A DNA stretch of 64,000 bases, from positions 1-64,000 of the forward strand of contig JAGYJW010000008.1 of assembly GCA_018401435.1 (NCBI GenBank), in the 5' to 3' direction. Source of the DNA: Deltaproteobacteria bacterium. GTDB taxonomy: Bacteria; Myxococcota_A; UBA796; UBA2385. Shown in pieces: positions 1 to 8,417 of the stretch. The translations under genes were made by a program, and so were the position numbers. A model generated the notes under the pieces. The model was given only the letters and a program-made list of their open reading frames with translations. It was not told the DNA's origin and did not search any database. Numbering within the stretch: the stretch's first letter is position 1; the number at the start of each line of letters is the position of its first letter.

Positions 1-194
1 GGCGCCTCTTCGAGCACCCGCACCGCCGCCACGACGGCATCCAGGGCCGGCGCCCCCGCCAGCAGCAGCCCCGCGCCGGCATCCAGGGCCTCTGCCAGGA
101 CCGCCCGTCTGCGCCGCTCCCCAGCCGCGCTGAGGCTGGCCCGGGGGATCACACCCGCGCCCCCATGCACCGCCAGGGCCACGGACCGGGTCAT
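1..194 (-). CDS. Isoaspartyl peptidase / L-asparaginase family, N-terminal part (cut by window edge)
   Basis: The reverse strand from 194 reads MTRSVALAVHGGAGVIPRAS and continues open to the window edge, giving about 64 residues. The VHGGAG stretch followed by an I-P-R-A element is the usual N-terminus of plant-type asparaginases (Ntn-hydrolases that cleave isoaspartyl dipeptides and asparagine after autoproteolysis). The autocleavage Thr lies outside the window and cannot be checked. The ATG overlaps the TGA of the upstream sulfotransferase (ATGA), so the two are probably translationally coupled. Family assignment rests on the N-terminus alone. Confidence 0.7.
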   Translation of the reverse strand, partial: MTRSVALAVHGGAGVIPRASLSAAGERRRRAVLAEALDAGAGLLLAGAPALDAVVAAVRVLEEA

Positions 195-1522
195 CGCGGG
201 GTCTCCAGGTGGATGTCGAAACGCTGGATATAGTCGTCGAATTCTGCGCGCACGGCCGCTGGGTCCAAGCCCCATTGTTCGGCGCTGTAGACGTGGCTGC
301 CCCGAGCATCCGACCGCTTGTTGGCCAGGAATGCGGCCATGGCCTCTTGGGAGCCGGGGGGCTGCGGCAGGTCGAAGTGCGCGCGAATGCGGCGAACCAT
401 GGAGAGCGGGTCGCGGACCAGATCCACAAAGCCCACGTCAAAGAAGCGGTCCTCGCCGAGCAGCGCCCGGGCTTCCATCGCCCGTTGCACCCCCAGGTGG
501 AAGCGCTGCCGCGTGTGTGCACCAATCACTTCCGGATCGATGCGGCCATAGACCATGCGGTAGTTGAGCGAGGCCAGGCTGCTATAGGACGCGACGCTGG
601 CCACCGGATCGCGATGGGTCCAGACGATGCAGGCATCGGGAAAGACCGTGGTCAGCGCCTTCAAGAACCAGAGGTGCTCCGGGCACTTCAACAGGAACTG
701 TTCGGTGGGCTGCCAGTGCGCCATGAGTTGTAGCTGGCGGCGATAATATTGGTAGGGCCCCGTCATGTCGCTGGCCATCAGCCAGTCCCCAAAGTCGGTG
801 AAACCCGCCGTCAAGTCGTAGTTGAGCACCGCGAAGTCATTGAAGAAGAGCGGCCAGCACTCCTCGGCCGTGTTGACGCCGATCGCGTGGATCTCGCTCT
901 GTTCGGGCGCGATGAAATAGGCCAGGCGCAGGATCATGGCCGCGTCCGCCATGCGCTTGCGGCGGTCCTTGGCGCCGTCTTCGGACCGGGGCACCGGGGC
1001 CGTCAGCTCCCAGAAGCGCAGGCTTCGGTGGCCCGGCGTGAGGCTCAGCAGATTCTGCAGCAAGGTGGTCCCGGTGCGGGGAAAGCCCAGAATGAAGACA
1101 GGGCGCTGCACCGGAATGTCGGCGATCTCTGGGTGGCGCCGGGCATAGGCCTCGATCTGCAGCCGATTCTGCACCGCCTTGATGAAGGAGGCCCGGGCGG
1201 CAAAGGTGGCGAGTCCCGTCAGCGGTCGCCGGTTGGCCGAGTCCACCAGCTGGGTCAGGCGCTCGACAAAGGCGTCATCGCCCCAATCCTGCAAGCCGGC
1301 ACCCCGCCGGGCTGCCCCCAGGATGTCCTCGACCGACAGCTTGAGCAGGCCCAGCCGACGGCCAGCCGACAGCAGGCCGTCCAAGGCGCGCACCGCCGGT
1401 CGGTAGCGCCGGTTGCTGACCGTGAACTGCCGCCGGGGCCGCCGCGCGACAGGGACTTCGGGACCATCGATGGAATCAGGGACGTCAGACACCAGGGACC
1501 TGCGCAGAAGGCTCCGCTCCAC
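191..1522 (-). CDS. Sulfotransferase family protein
   Basis: This 443-residue protein belongs to the PAPS-dependent sulfotransferases. The 5'-phosphosulfate-binding loop is seen as VFILGFPRTGTTLLQNLL near residue 140, followed by LRFWELTAPVP, both typical of the Sulfotransfer_3 branch. The second PAPS segment may be WTHRDPVASVASYSS near residue 300. About 130 residues precede the loop, longer than in minimal family members, and hold no recognised motif. The start is GTG, because the nearby ATG (1522-1524) is out of frame. Substrate is unknown; bacterial members modify lipids, glycans or small molecules. It is the third gene of a minus-strand run and overlaps the asparaginase-like gene by 4 bp. 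Confidence 0.8.
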   Translation of the reverse strand: MERSLLRRSLVSDVPDSIDGPEVPVARRPRRQFTVSNRRYRPAVRALDGLLSAGRRLGLLKLSVEDILGAARRGAGLQDWGDDAFVERLTQLVDSANRRPLTGLATFAARASFIKAVQNRLQIEAYARRHPEIADIPVQRPVFILGFPRTGTTLLQNLLSLTPGHRSLRFWELTAPVPRSEDGAKDRRKRMADAAMILRLAYFIAPEQSEIHAIGVNTAEECWPLFFNDFAVLNYDLTAGFTDFGDWLMASDMTGPYQYYRRQLQLMAHWQPTEQFLLKCPEHLWFLKALTTVFPDACIVWTHRDPVASVASYSSLASLNYRMVYGRIDPEVIGAHTRQRFHLGVQRAMEARALLGEDRFFDVGFVDLVRDPLSMVRRIRAHFDLPQPPGSQEAMAAFLANKRSDARGSHVYSAEQWGLDPAAVRAEFDDYIQRFDIHLETPR

Positions 1523-1580
1523 ATAACGCCAGGACCCCCACCGCGTGGGCCATCCGGCGCATTCCGCGCGGAGGCCACCC

Positions 1581-2990
1581 TCAGCCCGCTTCGGCCACCA
1601 CCTGCACGGGCTCCTCCGCCAGGTCCAGGATCACGGCGTCTGTCAGGACATTCCCGCGGGCATCGCTCAGGACGCGGGTTCGCGGCTTGTCCCAGGTCTC
1701 GGCGCTCCGAGCGGTGCTCACCACCCGCACCACCCGACCATCGGCCAGCATCAGCACCGAGCCCGGGGGCCACTTGCCCAGCTGGTTGGTGAGGGCCTGC
1801 AGGACGACGGGATCGTAGCGGCTGCCCGCGTGGGCCCACAGGCGCCGCAGCACGGCAGAGGGCCGGGGCTTGCGCTTCTGTCCCGCGCCACGGGCCAGCG
1901 TGTCATAGGCCTCCGCGATCCGCAAGATACGCCCGATCAAGCTGGGTTTGTCGCCGGCACCAGCAAAGTCGCGGTGGTGTTCCAGGGTCGCGAGGGCCCG
2001 ATGGATCTTGGCCTCGTGAAAGCCGCGCTGCCGCAGCAGCATCCGGGCCCCCGCCGACGCGTGCCGTTCAAAGGGCGGCGGGAAGCCAGCCATGGCCGGC
2101 TGTCCATCCCGCGCGGGCTCGGCCCCCTCGCGAAAGGCGTAGCCCACGTCGTGAAACATCGCCGCGACGCCCAGGTCCTGCAGGGCCTCGTCGCTGAGAC
2201 CCAGACCCACACCCGCCAACATGCAGAGCAGGCCCACCCGCACCGTGTGTGCGCTGAACTTGTTGCTGCTGCCCGACTCCTCCCACAGCCCCTCTCCACC
2301 CGGCCCGATGTCCAGCATCTCGGTGACGACACGGCGAATGGACAGGGGGTTGGGCATGCGGGCCTGGCCCAGGGTGTCGATGGTGGCGTCCACCAGGTTC
2401 GATGCGTTGCTGGCGACCCGCCCCTCGTCGATATTGGCCGCGTCCACATGCTCACCCGAGATGCGCAGGCGATAGACCCCTTGCAGCTCGATGGCCTCGG
2501 CCCCATTCTCCATCAAACGTCTCTGCATCAACACCCGCGAGCGGCCATCCGGCGACGGCTTCTCTGCAAAGCCCTCGATGAAGCGCCGGAACTGCGAACC
2601 GTCCAGACGGGAGTGAAAGGACACCCCACCCAGCCCATAGGCTTGCAGCACCTGCCCCATCTTGCCACCGATGTCCATGCGCTCGTCCATGCGCACCCGC
2701 ACATCGTTGATGTAGACCTGCCCCTCCACCGCGATCAGGTGCACGGCCCCCAGCAGCTCCACCAGCAGGTCCAGGGTGGTCACCAGCTCGGTGATCGGCT
2801 TGTCATAGGCGTGGTTCTCGAGGTCGTGAATCCCGGTCAGGCGCATGGCGCCGTAGAGCTGGCGGATGAAGCGCTCGCCGCTGTCCCGGATGCGGGTCGC
2901 AAGCTCGCGGTCCTCCCCCGCGCGGGCGCGGTCCAACACATTGCCCAGCTGCTCTTGGGATTGGCTGAGGCTGTCCACGGCTTCGCTCAT
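1581..2990 (-). CDS. HD-domain (HD-GYP-like) phosphohydrolase-type protein
   Basis: 469 residues. An HD-type metal phosphohydrolase core occupies roughly residues 235-385: a helix with HTVRVG, then AAMFHDVGYAF (the HD pair), ERHASAGARML, LEHHRDFAG and a C-terminal helix ILRIAEAYDTLA. The spacing resembles HD-GYP domains, but a clear GYP triad is not seen (HHRDF occupies the usual HHE region), so c-di-GMP hydrolysis is uncertain. The N-terminal 200 residues hold a helical module containing GQVYINDVRVRMDER that resembles a segment of the upstream neighbour. The start overlaps that gene's stop by 4 bp, so the pair is coupled. Likely cytoplasmic signalling. Confidence 0.7.
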   Translation of the reverse strand: MSEAVDSLSQSQEQLGNVLDRARAGEDRELATRIRDSGERFIRQLYGAMRLTGIHDLENHAYDKPITELVTTLDLLVELLGAVHLIAVEGQVYINDVRVRMDERMDIGGKMGQVLQAYGLGGVSFHSRLDGSQFRRFIEGFAEKPSPDGRSRVLMQRRLMENGAEAIELQGVYRLRISGEHVDAANIDEGRVASNASNLVDATIDTLGQARMPNPLSIRRVVTEMLDIGPGGEGLWEESGSSNKFSAHTVRVGLLCMLAGVGLGLSDEALQDLGVAAMFHDVGYAFREGAEPARDGQPAMAGFPPPFERHASAGARMLLRQRGFHEAKIHRALATLEHHRDFAGAGDKPSLIGRILRIAEAYDTLARGAGQKRKPRPSAVLRRLWAHAGSRYDPVVLQALTNQLGKWPPGSVLMLADGRVVRVVSTARSAETWDKPRTRVLSDARGNVLTDAVILDLAEEPVQVVAEAG

Positions 2991-4789
2991 GCCCGGCCTC
3001 CTGCGACGGCGCGGCGGCGTTCAAAGAGGGTCTTGGTGCAGTGGGCGTGCATCTCTTCGCCGGCCCGCTCGCTCAACCAGCGGATGCAGACCTCGGCCTC
3101 TTCATTTGGGATCAGCCCCAGCCCGGCCACCCCTGCCCACTGTCGATTCCGGTTTCCGGTCACCCCCCGCATCCGGTCCCAGAGGCTGCGGGGCCGAACC
3201 CAATCCCCCAGCAGCGTGAGGGCGTCATCGGGAGCGATGCTGGCCATGCTGCGACCCAATGCAGACAGCTCCTCGCCGGATATACTGCCATGGGGGGGCT
3301 CGTCGATCATCTGTTGGAAATATTGGAAGGAGCGCTTGTCCTTGTGGTGGACGATGCGATCGATCAACACGATGCGAAGCCCCTCGCCGGGGGCGATCTT
3401 GAGGTGGTCGTGCAGGGTGCGCAAGGGCAGGGTGCCCGGCTGCAGCTCCCCCAACATGCGGCGCACCTCCCGCTGCACCTCGGGCTCGGTGCGCCCGATA
3501 CAACGGTCAATGAGGTCGGGCCGCAAGGCGGGCTCTGCGTCCACCACGGCCCGCAGCAGGTCGGCGGCCACCTGCCCATCCAGCTTGGCGATCTCCTTGA
3601 GCAGCCAGTCCTGGTGGCGGGCCACATGCCGTTGCACCAGGCGCCGCACCATGCGCCGACCGCTGCGGCTGCGCTCTTCTCCGAGCAGGGCGACCAGATC
3701 GCGCAGGTGCTCCCCAGGCACCATATCCAGCAGCTCCACCAGCTCGGGTGGGGCCTCGTCTGAGAGCAGGGCGGCCGAGTGCACGATGCGACGCAAGGCG
3801 CGCAGGTCGGCGAAGCGCCCCAGCTCCTGGGCCACCGCATCGGGGTTGACGGCCCGCATGCTGTGCAGCTTGCGGGCGAGGTTGAGCAGCCCGTCGATCT
3901 GCCCCTCGGAGAGCAGAAAGAGGCGGACCTCCTCGAGCAGCGCCGTGATGTCATCAAAGGTGGTGGGGTCGGTGCGATCGCCCACCAGCCGCAGCATCTC
4001 GGTGACCAGACGAATGGCGGTCGCGGGGAGCTGCTGGCTGGACAGCTCCGCCTTGAGGGGGGCCACCTCAACCTCGGTCAGCGCGCGGTAGCCATAGGCC
4101 ACCTCGTCGTCGTGGGGCTCCACCGGCGTATCGAAGTCGCTGGGCACCTCGACCTGGCCGCCCGCGGCGCGAATGGCCTTGGTGCGTGCGTTGCTGATCT
4201 CGGCCTCGTCGGCGTCTTCTTCGGGCACGAAGCCCTCGACCGCGACGATGTCGATATTCTTGAAGCCGGCCTTCCACAGCAGGGTGACCACATCGTCTTC
4301 GTGCTGGCGCACGCCCGTGTAGCGCACGCTGAGGATCTCGAGCAGGCGGAGCAGCTCGGCCCACTCCACCGCGGGTTCCAGGGTGAGGCGCCGCACGCCG
4401 TCCCGGAAGAGGCGAAAGGCCAAGGAGCGCTCGCGGTCGCGCTCCAGGTAGACCACCTCGCCGTCCAGGGTCAGCTCGAAGGGGCGGACCTCCAGCTCCA
4501 GGGTGCCGGTGCGCACCGCGCGGCCCATGCAGTCCTGGTACTCCTTGAGGAAGCCCCGGATGGCTTCGTTCCGGGGGTCGTAGAGCAAGAAGCTGCGGGC
4601 GGCCCGGGACAAGGCGCGCAAGGCGTCGTTGGCCGCGACACCGCGCTCCGAACGCGCGACAGTCTCTTCGCCGTCGTAGACGCTGTCCTGGGGGTTTTCG
4701 GGCTCAGACGCTGGCGCGGACGCTCCCGCCACAGGAAGGGTTTCGTCCACAGATTCCGCAGGCCGGTCGTCCGACATCGCCAGTTCCAT
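2987..4789 (-). CDS. HEAT-like helical repeat protein, partner of the HD protein
   Basis: 600 residues with no signal peptide. The first 60 residues are acidic and low complexity. Residues 60-170 hold a module (LELEVRPFELTLDGEVVYLE and on) that matches in pattern the N-terminus of the HD protein downstream. The remainder is rich in regularly spaced amphipathic helices of the HEAT/armadillo type, best seen from residue 370. Such HEAT-plus-HD pairs recur in Myxococcota-like genomes, probably as a signalling scaffold, but the function is unknown. An alternative ATG lies four codons in (4777). It is the first gene of the minus-strand run and ends in an ATGA overlap with the HD gene. Confidence 0.6.
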   Translation of the reverse strand: MELAMSDDRPAESVDETLPVAGASAPASEPENPQDSVYDGEETVARSERGVAANDALRALSRAARSFLLYDPRNEAIRGFLKEYQDCMGRAVRTGTLELEVRPFELTLDGEVVYLERDRERSLAFRLFRDGVRRLTLEPAVEWAELLRLLEILSVRYTGVRQHEDDVVTLLWKAGFKNIDIVAVEGFVPEEDADEAEISNARTKAIRAAGGQVEVPSDFDTPVEPHDDEVAYGYRALTEVEVAPLKAELSSQQLPATAIRLVTEMLRLVGDRTDPTTFDDITALLEEVRLFLLSEGQIDGLLNLARKLHSMRAVNPDAVAQELGRFADLRALRRIVHSAALLSDEAPPELVELLDMVPGEHLRDLVALLGEERSRSGRRMVRRLVQRHVARHQDWLLKEIAKLDGQVAADLLRAVVDAEPALRPDLIDRCIGRTEPEVQREVRRMLGELQPGTLPLRTLHDHLKIAPGEGLRIVLIDRIVHHKDKRSFQYFQQMIDEPPHGSISGEELSALGRSMASIAPDDALTLLGDWVRPRSLWDRMRGVTGNRNRQWAGVAGLGLIPNEEAEVCIRWLSERAGEEMHAHCTKTLFERRRAVAGGRA

Positions 4790-4847
4790 CCGCAGCGGCG
4801 ACGAGATGCCGCTTCAATCCCCATCTCCCCACAGGCGCGGGTTCTTG

Positions 4848-5657
4848 TCAACCGACGCCGCATTCTGCCAGGGCGGCGTCCAGGATTCGGCGACCCTCCT
4901 GGACGAAGGCGGCCTGCCCGTGGCGGTGGCCCCAGGCCAGGGTGCCCAGGCCGTAGAGCGCGCGCGCGGCCCGCAACGCGTGGGCATCGACCGGGCCATA
5001 GCCCTCAAAGAAGGCAGATGATCGGCCCTCATCCGCAGTCGCGGGCAGAACCAGGTCCAGCGCCGGCAGGTCGGGGCGGGCGTGCTCCCAATCCACCAAG
5101 GACAAAATATCTCCGTCCCACAGCCAGTTCTCGGGCCGCAGGTCGCGGTGGCACCAGCATCGACGCTGCGAGGCCAGGGCCTCCCCCGCACCCAGCAGCC
5201 GCGCCGCTCCCGCTACCCGCGCGGGCTCCACCGTCTGCAGCGATCGCGAGGCGGCCGCGATCCGTGCGACCAGGGCCTGAACCGGCGACACCGGATCTGC
5301 ATCCACCAGGGGCAAGGCGTGCAACCGGGCCACCCGCTCCCCCGCCGCCCGCCAGGCCGCCGGATCCTGGGGCGCCGGGCTTCCCGCACAGGCCGACATC
5401 AACAGCCGCCCCCCGGCCCGATCGGCGCCCAGGCGCTCTGGACAACCGCCCAGAAGGGGCCACACCGCCTCGGCCACCCGCAGCTCCTGGTCGAATTTGC
5501 GCAAACTCAACCCGTCTCTGCAATAATAGAGCTGCCCCGCGGCCACCACCCGCCAGGTCTGCACCGCCCCCGTGCTGCCGGCGGCCGGGGTCAGCGCGAC
5601 CGCTCCGCCCAGCTGCTCGCCCAACCATTGCACCAGGGCCTGCGGGGGATCAGTCAT
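4848..5657 (-). CDS. Aminoglycoside phosphotransferase (APH)-like kinase
   Basis: 269 residues from the ATG at 5657 (the frame stays open to 5696, but the extra residues look like leader). The catalytic loop CHRDLRPENWLW gives the Brenner-type HxDxxxxN motif, and SLVDWEHA supplies the second metal-binding Asp, as in the APH/choline kinase fold. The N-terminal lobe is short, with LYYCRDGLSLRKFDQELRVA in the place of the Lys/Glu region. Members phosphorylate antibiotics, choline, homoserine or sugars; the substrate cannot be read from the sequence and resistance should not be assumed. It is divergent from the OsmC gene, sharing a 75-bp intergenic region. Confidence 0.65.
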   Translation of the reverse strand: MTDPPQALVQWLGEQLGGAVALTPAAGSTGAVQTWRVVAAGQLYYCRDGLSLRKFDQELRVAEAVWPLLGGCPERLGADRAGGRLLMSACAGSPAPQDPAAWRAAGERVARLHALPLVDADPVSPVQALVARIAAASRSLQTVEPARVAGAARLLGAGEALASQRRCWCHRDLRPENWLWDGDILSLVDWEHARPDLPALDLVLPATADEGRSSAFFEGYGPVDAHALRAARALYGLGTLAWGHRHGQAAFVQEGRRILDAALAECGVG

Positions 5658-5732
5658 CGAAGCGGCCTCGCCGGGCGGTCGGGCTAGGGGAGGCACCCCC
5701 TATCGCGCCCCGCGCGCCCGCCTGGAGTCCCC

Positions 5733-6182
5733 ATGTCCTCGCCCATCCGCATCACCCAGCTCTGGCAGGGCAGCACCGCCCAAAGCGTCGATGGCGAATC
5801 CACCGCCTTCGCGGCAGGCAAGCCCCCGCTGCCCACCAGCACCGACCCCAGCTTCGGCGGCGACGGCAGCCGCTGGAATCCCGACGACCTCTACGGTGCG
5901 GCCCTCTCCACCTGCTTCATGTACACCTTCCTCGCCCTGGCCAGGAAGGTGCGCATCGATGTGCGGCGCTACGAGGACCAGGTCGACCTGGAGCTGGTCA
6001 CCGAAGACAAGCGCACCCGCATCCAGCGCGCCACCCTCAGCCCCACCATTCAGCTCGCCCCCGGATCCAGCGCCGACAAGGCGCGAGCGATGTTTGAGAA
6101 GTCCCACAAATACTGCGTCATCGCCAATAGCAGCGCGGTGGAGATCATCCTGGCGCCCGTCTTTGTGGTGCAGGCAGCCTGA
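5733..6182 (+). CDS. OsmC/Ohr family peroxiredoxin-like protein
   Basis: 149 residues. This family reduces organic hydroperoxides through two cysteines. Both are present: one in ALSTCFMYTFLALARK near residue 60 and one in KYCVIANS near residue 128. The N-terminal strand region ends with the expected GGDGSRWNPDDLY segment. Length is normal for OsmC. The ATG follows a good GGAG box. It stands alone on the plus strand between two minus-strand genes. YhfA, OsmC and Ohr subfamilies cannot be separated by eye. Confidence 0.85.
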   Translation: MSSPIRITQLWQGSTAQSVDGESTAFAAGKPPLPTSTDPSFGGDGSRWNPDDLYGAALSTCFMYTFLALARKVRIDVRRYEDQVDLELVTEDKRTRIQRATLSPTIQLAPGSSADKARAMFEKSHKYCVIANSSAVEIILAPVFVVQAA

Positions 6183-6186
6183 GCCC

Positions 6187-7092
6187 TCACAGGCCCCGGG
6201 CCCACTCGGGCCGCAGCGCGATCCCCCCCGACAAGGCGCGGTCGATCAGGGCGGCCATCGCGGGCCCATCCTGGGGCAGCCGGCCGCCCAGGGGCAGGTA
6301 GTTGCTGGCGTGGTTGGTGCGGAACAAGGCATCGGTCGGCTGCGCTTCCGCCACGAAGACCCGCAGCTCTCGCAGCAGCCCCATCACATCGGGCAGCACC
6401 CAACCCAAGCGCTCCTGGGTGCGGGCCAGGGGCGTGCCCTCCACCACCGTCAAGGTCAGCGCGGCGAGGTAGTCGGGGTCCATCTCGGTGGCCAGCCGGG
6501 CGCTGCCCGCCGCGTGCTCCGCGCTGCGCTCCACTCCGCCCGCCCCCAACAAGAAGATGGCCGAGCGCTTCATTCCCGCATCCCGCGCCCGCAGGGACGC
6601 CGCCACATGGCAGTCGTAGATATAGGCCGCGTCCCGCGATGCGCCCGCCGGCCGAGGCTGCTTGGCCAGCCGCCGCAAGGTGACCTCGTCCCCCGATTCG
6701 GGGCCAATATAGAGCATCGTCAGACCCAACCCACGCAGCTCTGCCAGCTCGCCCGGCGTCTTGGCCAGGATGTTGCTGGCCATCGCGTAGCAGGACACCT
6801 GCCGCAATCGCGGAAAGGCCCCCCGGCAGGCCCGCAGGATGGCCCGCCAGTGCTCCATGTCCAAGACCAGGGCGTCCCCGTCCGCCACAAAGACCTTCTG
6901 CACCCGCGGCCCCATGCTCTGGCCCGCGAGGGCGATGTCTTCGAGGGTCTCTGCCAGGGGGCGGACCCGGAAGGTCTTGCTGCGGTACATCTGGCAATAG
7001 GTGCAGTTGTTCCAGGAGCAGCCGATGGTGGCCTGGAAAATATAGGAGTTCGCCTCGGAGGGCGGGCGGAAGATCGGGGCTTCGTAGCGCAT
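6187..7092 (-). CDS. Radical SAM protein with Cx4CxxC cluster motif
   Basis: 301 residues from the ATG at 7092. The upstream frame remains open but is proline-rich and unlike the family. The iron-sulfur motif is ATIGCSWNNCTYCQMY, in which the first two cysteines are four residues apart, a spacing known for a COG1032-like branch whose members also begin with PPSEANS-type sequence. Further conserved features are VFVADGDALVLD (glycine-rich region), YIGPESG and a C-terminal FRTNHASNYLPLGG. No B12-binding or SPASM domain is present. The reaction is unknown. It marks the conserved left flank next to the mobile-DNA region. Confidence 0.8.
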   Translation of the reverse strand: MRYEAPIFRPPSEANSYIFQATIGCSWNNCTYCQMYRSKTFRVRPLAETLEDIALAGQSMGPRVQKVFVADGDALVLDMEHWRAILRACRGAFPRLRQVSCYAMASNILAKTPGELAELRGLGLTMLYIGPESGDEVTLRRLAKQPRPAGASRDAAYIYDCHVAASLRARDAGMKRSAIFLLGAGGVERSAEHAAGSARLATEMDPDYLAALTLTVVEGTPLARTQERLGWVLPDVMGLLRELRVFVAEAQPTDALFRTNHASNYLPLGGRLPQDGPAMAALIDRALSGGIALRPEWARGL

Positions 7093-7255
7093 GGCGGCGA
7101 AGTTCTCGGCGAGGGGCGGTGGATCGGGCGAGGGGGGTGCGCAGGCTCCAGGATGCCCCGCGAGTGCACCCCCGACGGATGGGGGTGTAGCCCATGGAGT
7201 CTGGCGTTGACCCGATCTGGCGGACACCCTCGAAGCTCTGGACGAGGATGTCCCC

Positions 7256-7900
7256 ATGCCCCGAAAGTCCAAGCCCCTCGAAACCCGCCCGCAGCTCACT
7301 GAGCTGGCCCGCACTGGCCCCAGCCCCGCGTCTCTCGCCAAGACCATCCGCGACTGGGTCAACCAGGCCGAGCCGCCGGCCCGCGGTGAGCGCGTCGGTC
7401 GAGAGCGCCTTGCCCGCCTCATGCGCCAAGACGGCCGCCGCGGGGTGACGCGCCGTCGCTTCACCGTCACGACGCGGCGCGGGAAGGGGCGCCCTGCCCC
7501 CGACCGGGTCGAGCGCCGATTCGGGGCGGAGGCCCCCCATCTCCTGTGGGTGGCGACCCGGTGTGGAGCGCATCACCGATTTCCCGACCACTGCGGGGTT
7601 CTTGTACCTGGCCGTCGGGGTCGACCTGTGGAGCCGCAAGGTCGTCGGATGGGCCATGGAGACGCACCTGCGCACCGATGCACCGACAATGCACTCGCCG
7701 AGCGCTTCTTCGCCACCCTCGAGTGCGAGCTGCTGCAACGCCACGCCCTCGCGCCACCCCGAGAGACCCGCGCCCGAGTCTTCAACTTCATCGAGGGCTT
7801 CTACAACACCCGGCGGCGCCACTCCGCGCTCGGCACCCTCTCGCCTGTGGACTTTGAGCGCGAGGCTGGCAGGGAGGTTGCGGCCGCGAAGGTGCCCATC
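7256..7900 (+). pseudogene. IS3-family transposase remnant (orfA and orfB pieces)
   Basis: A decayed IS3-type element. An orfA-like start (SPASLAKTIRDWVNQAEPP, the helix-turn-helix pattern) runs directly into orfB sequence (VGRERLARLMRQDGRRGVTR), so the end of orfA and start of orfB have been lost. After a frameshift near 7560 the core reads TTAGFLYLAVGVDLWSRKVV (first DDE region) and stops short. Another frame then gives the end of the catalytic domain, with DNALAERFFATLECELL and FIEGFYNTRRRHSALG. The central part with one catalytic Asp is deleted. The left terminus is probably near 7195 (GACCCGATCTGGCGGACACC); no right terminal repeat was found. Confidence 0.8.
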
Positions 7901-7990
7901 GCCTATCCACACCTTCAACCCACCTTTCCACAACCTATGCGCCTCCCCCAGACCCCCCTCGGGATCCGCCCCGCAAAGCTGGAGATCCGA

Positions 7991-8055
7991 GAAGTGTCCT
8001 CCTGCCCGCTACGACTACGAAAGAAGCAGGTTGCCACGGAAACGGGGCAGCCTCA
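7991..8055 (+). repeat. Left copy of a perfect 65-bp direct repeat
   Basis: These 65 bases are identical to 18775-18839, in the same orientation, and identity stops abruptly at both edges. The sequence begins GAAGTGTCCTCCTGCCCGC and ends GGAAACGGGGCAGCCTCA. The copies start 10,784 bp apart and bracket the tyrosine recombinase, IS91, IS701 and IS66 remnants and the AbiE locus. The IS3 remnant is just outside. They may be attachment-site-like duplications, or two copies of one end of a lost insertion sequence. Confidence 0.9.
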
Positions 8056-8417
8056 TATCTCGCCGACAAGGGGCTCACGGTAGCGGATGCCATCGATCTG
8101 ATCGATGCGGCACTCCGGGCTCGGGCATCCAAGGGCGAGCACCTCAGTGTCAAGGGGCGGGCAAACAGATCCACTTCCGGGGCGGGCAAGCGGATCCACC
8201 CGCCGCAGTCGGTAGCCCCCCTGTCGCAGGGCCAATCCGCACCCCCCGGTCTCGGCAAATTCGACAACGCTGTTTCGCTCAAGCGGCCCACGCGCGGAAG
8301 GCAGGGCCGATGGGACGGGTGACGGCCGCGCGGCCACCCGGGGTAGAGCACCTGCCGGAAAAGAAACCTCAACCAGGAGTTGATGTTTCTGTCCGACAGG
8401 CGCATGATTCGATCGTT
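8056..8417 (+). other. Unassigned decayed stretch between the 65-bp repeat and the AbiE locus
   Basis: No intact gene is seen. One frame gives LTVADAIDLIDAALRARASK before losing sense, which looks like a fragment of a helical protein that I cannot name. The 8155-8200 segment has an imperfect local repeat (GGGGCGGGCAAACAGATCCACTTCC followed by GGGGCGGGCAAGCGGATCCACCC, shown here only as landmarks). It probably contains the promoter of the AbiE pair close to 8380-8417. Confidence 0.4.

Noticed and set aside
1545-4091. Plus-strand 848-codon frame opposite the HD/HEAT genes
   Set aside because: Composition is His/Gln/Pro-rich and lacks domains; the minus frames have the HD motif and ATGA-coupled starts.
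4848-5657. Antibiotic-resistance kinase
   Set aside because: The APH fold alone does not define substrate; many homologues act on choline, homoserine or sugars, so no resistance call is made.
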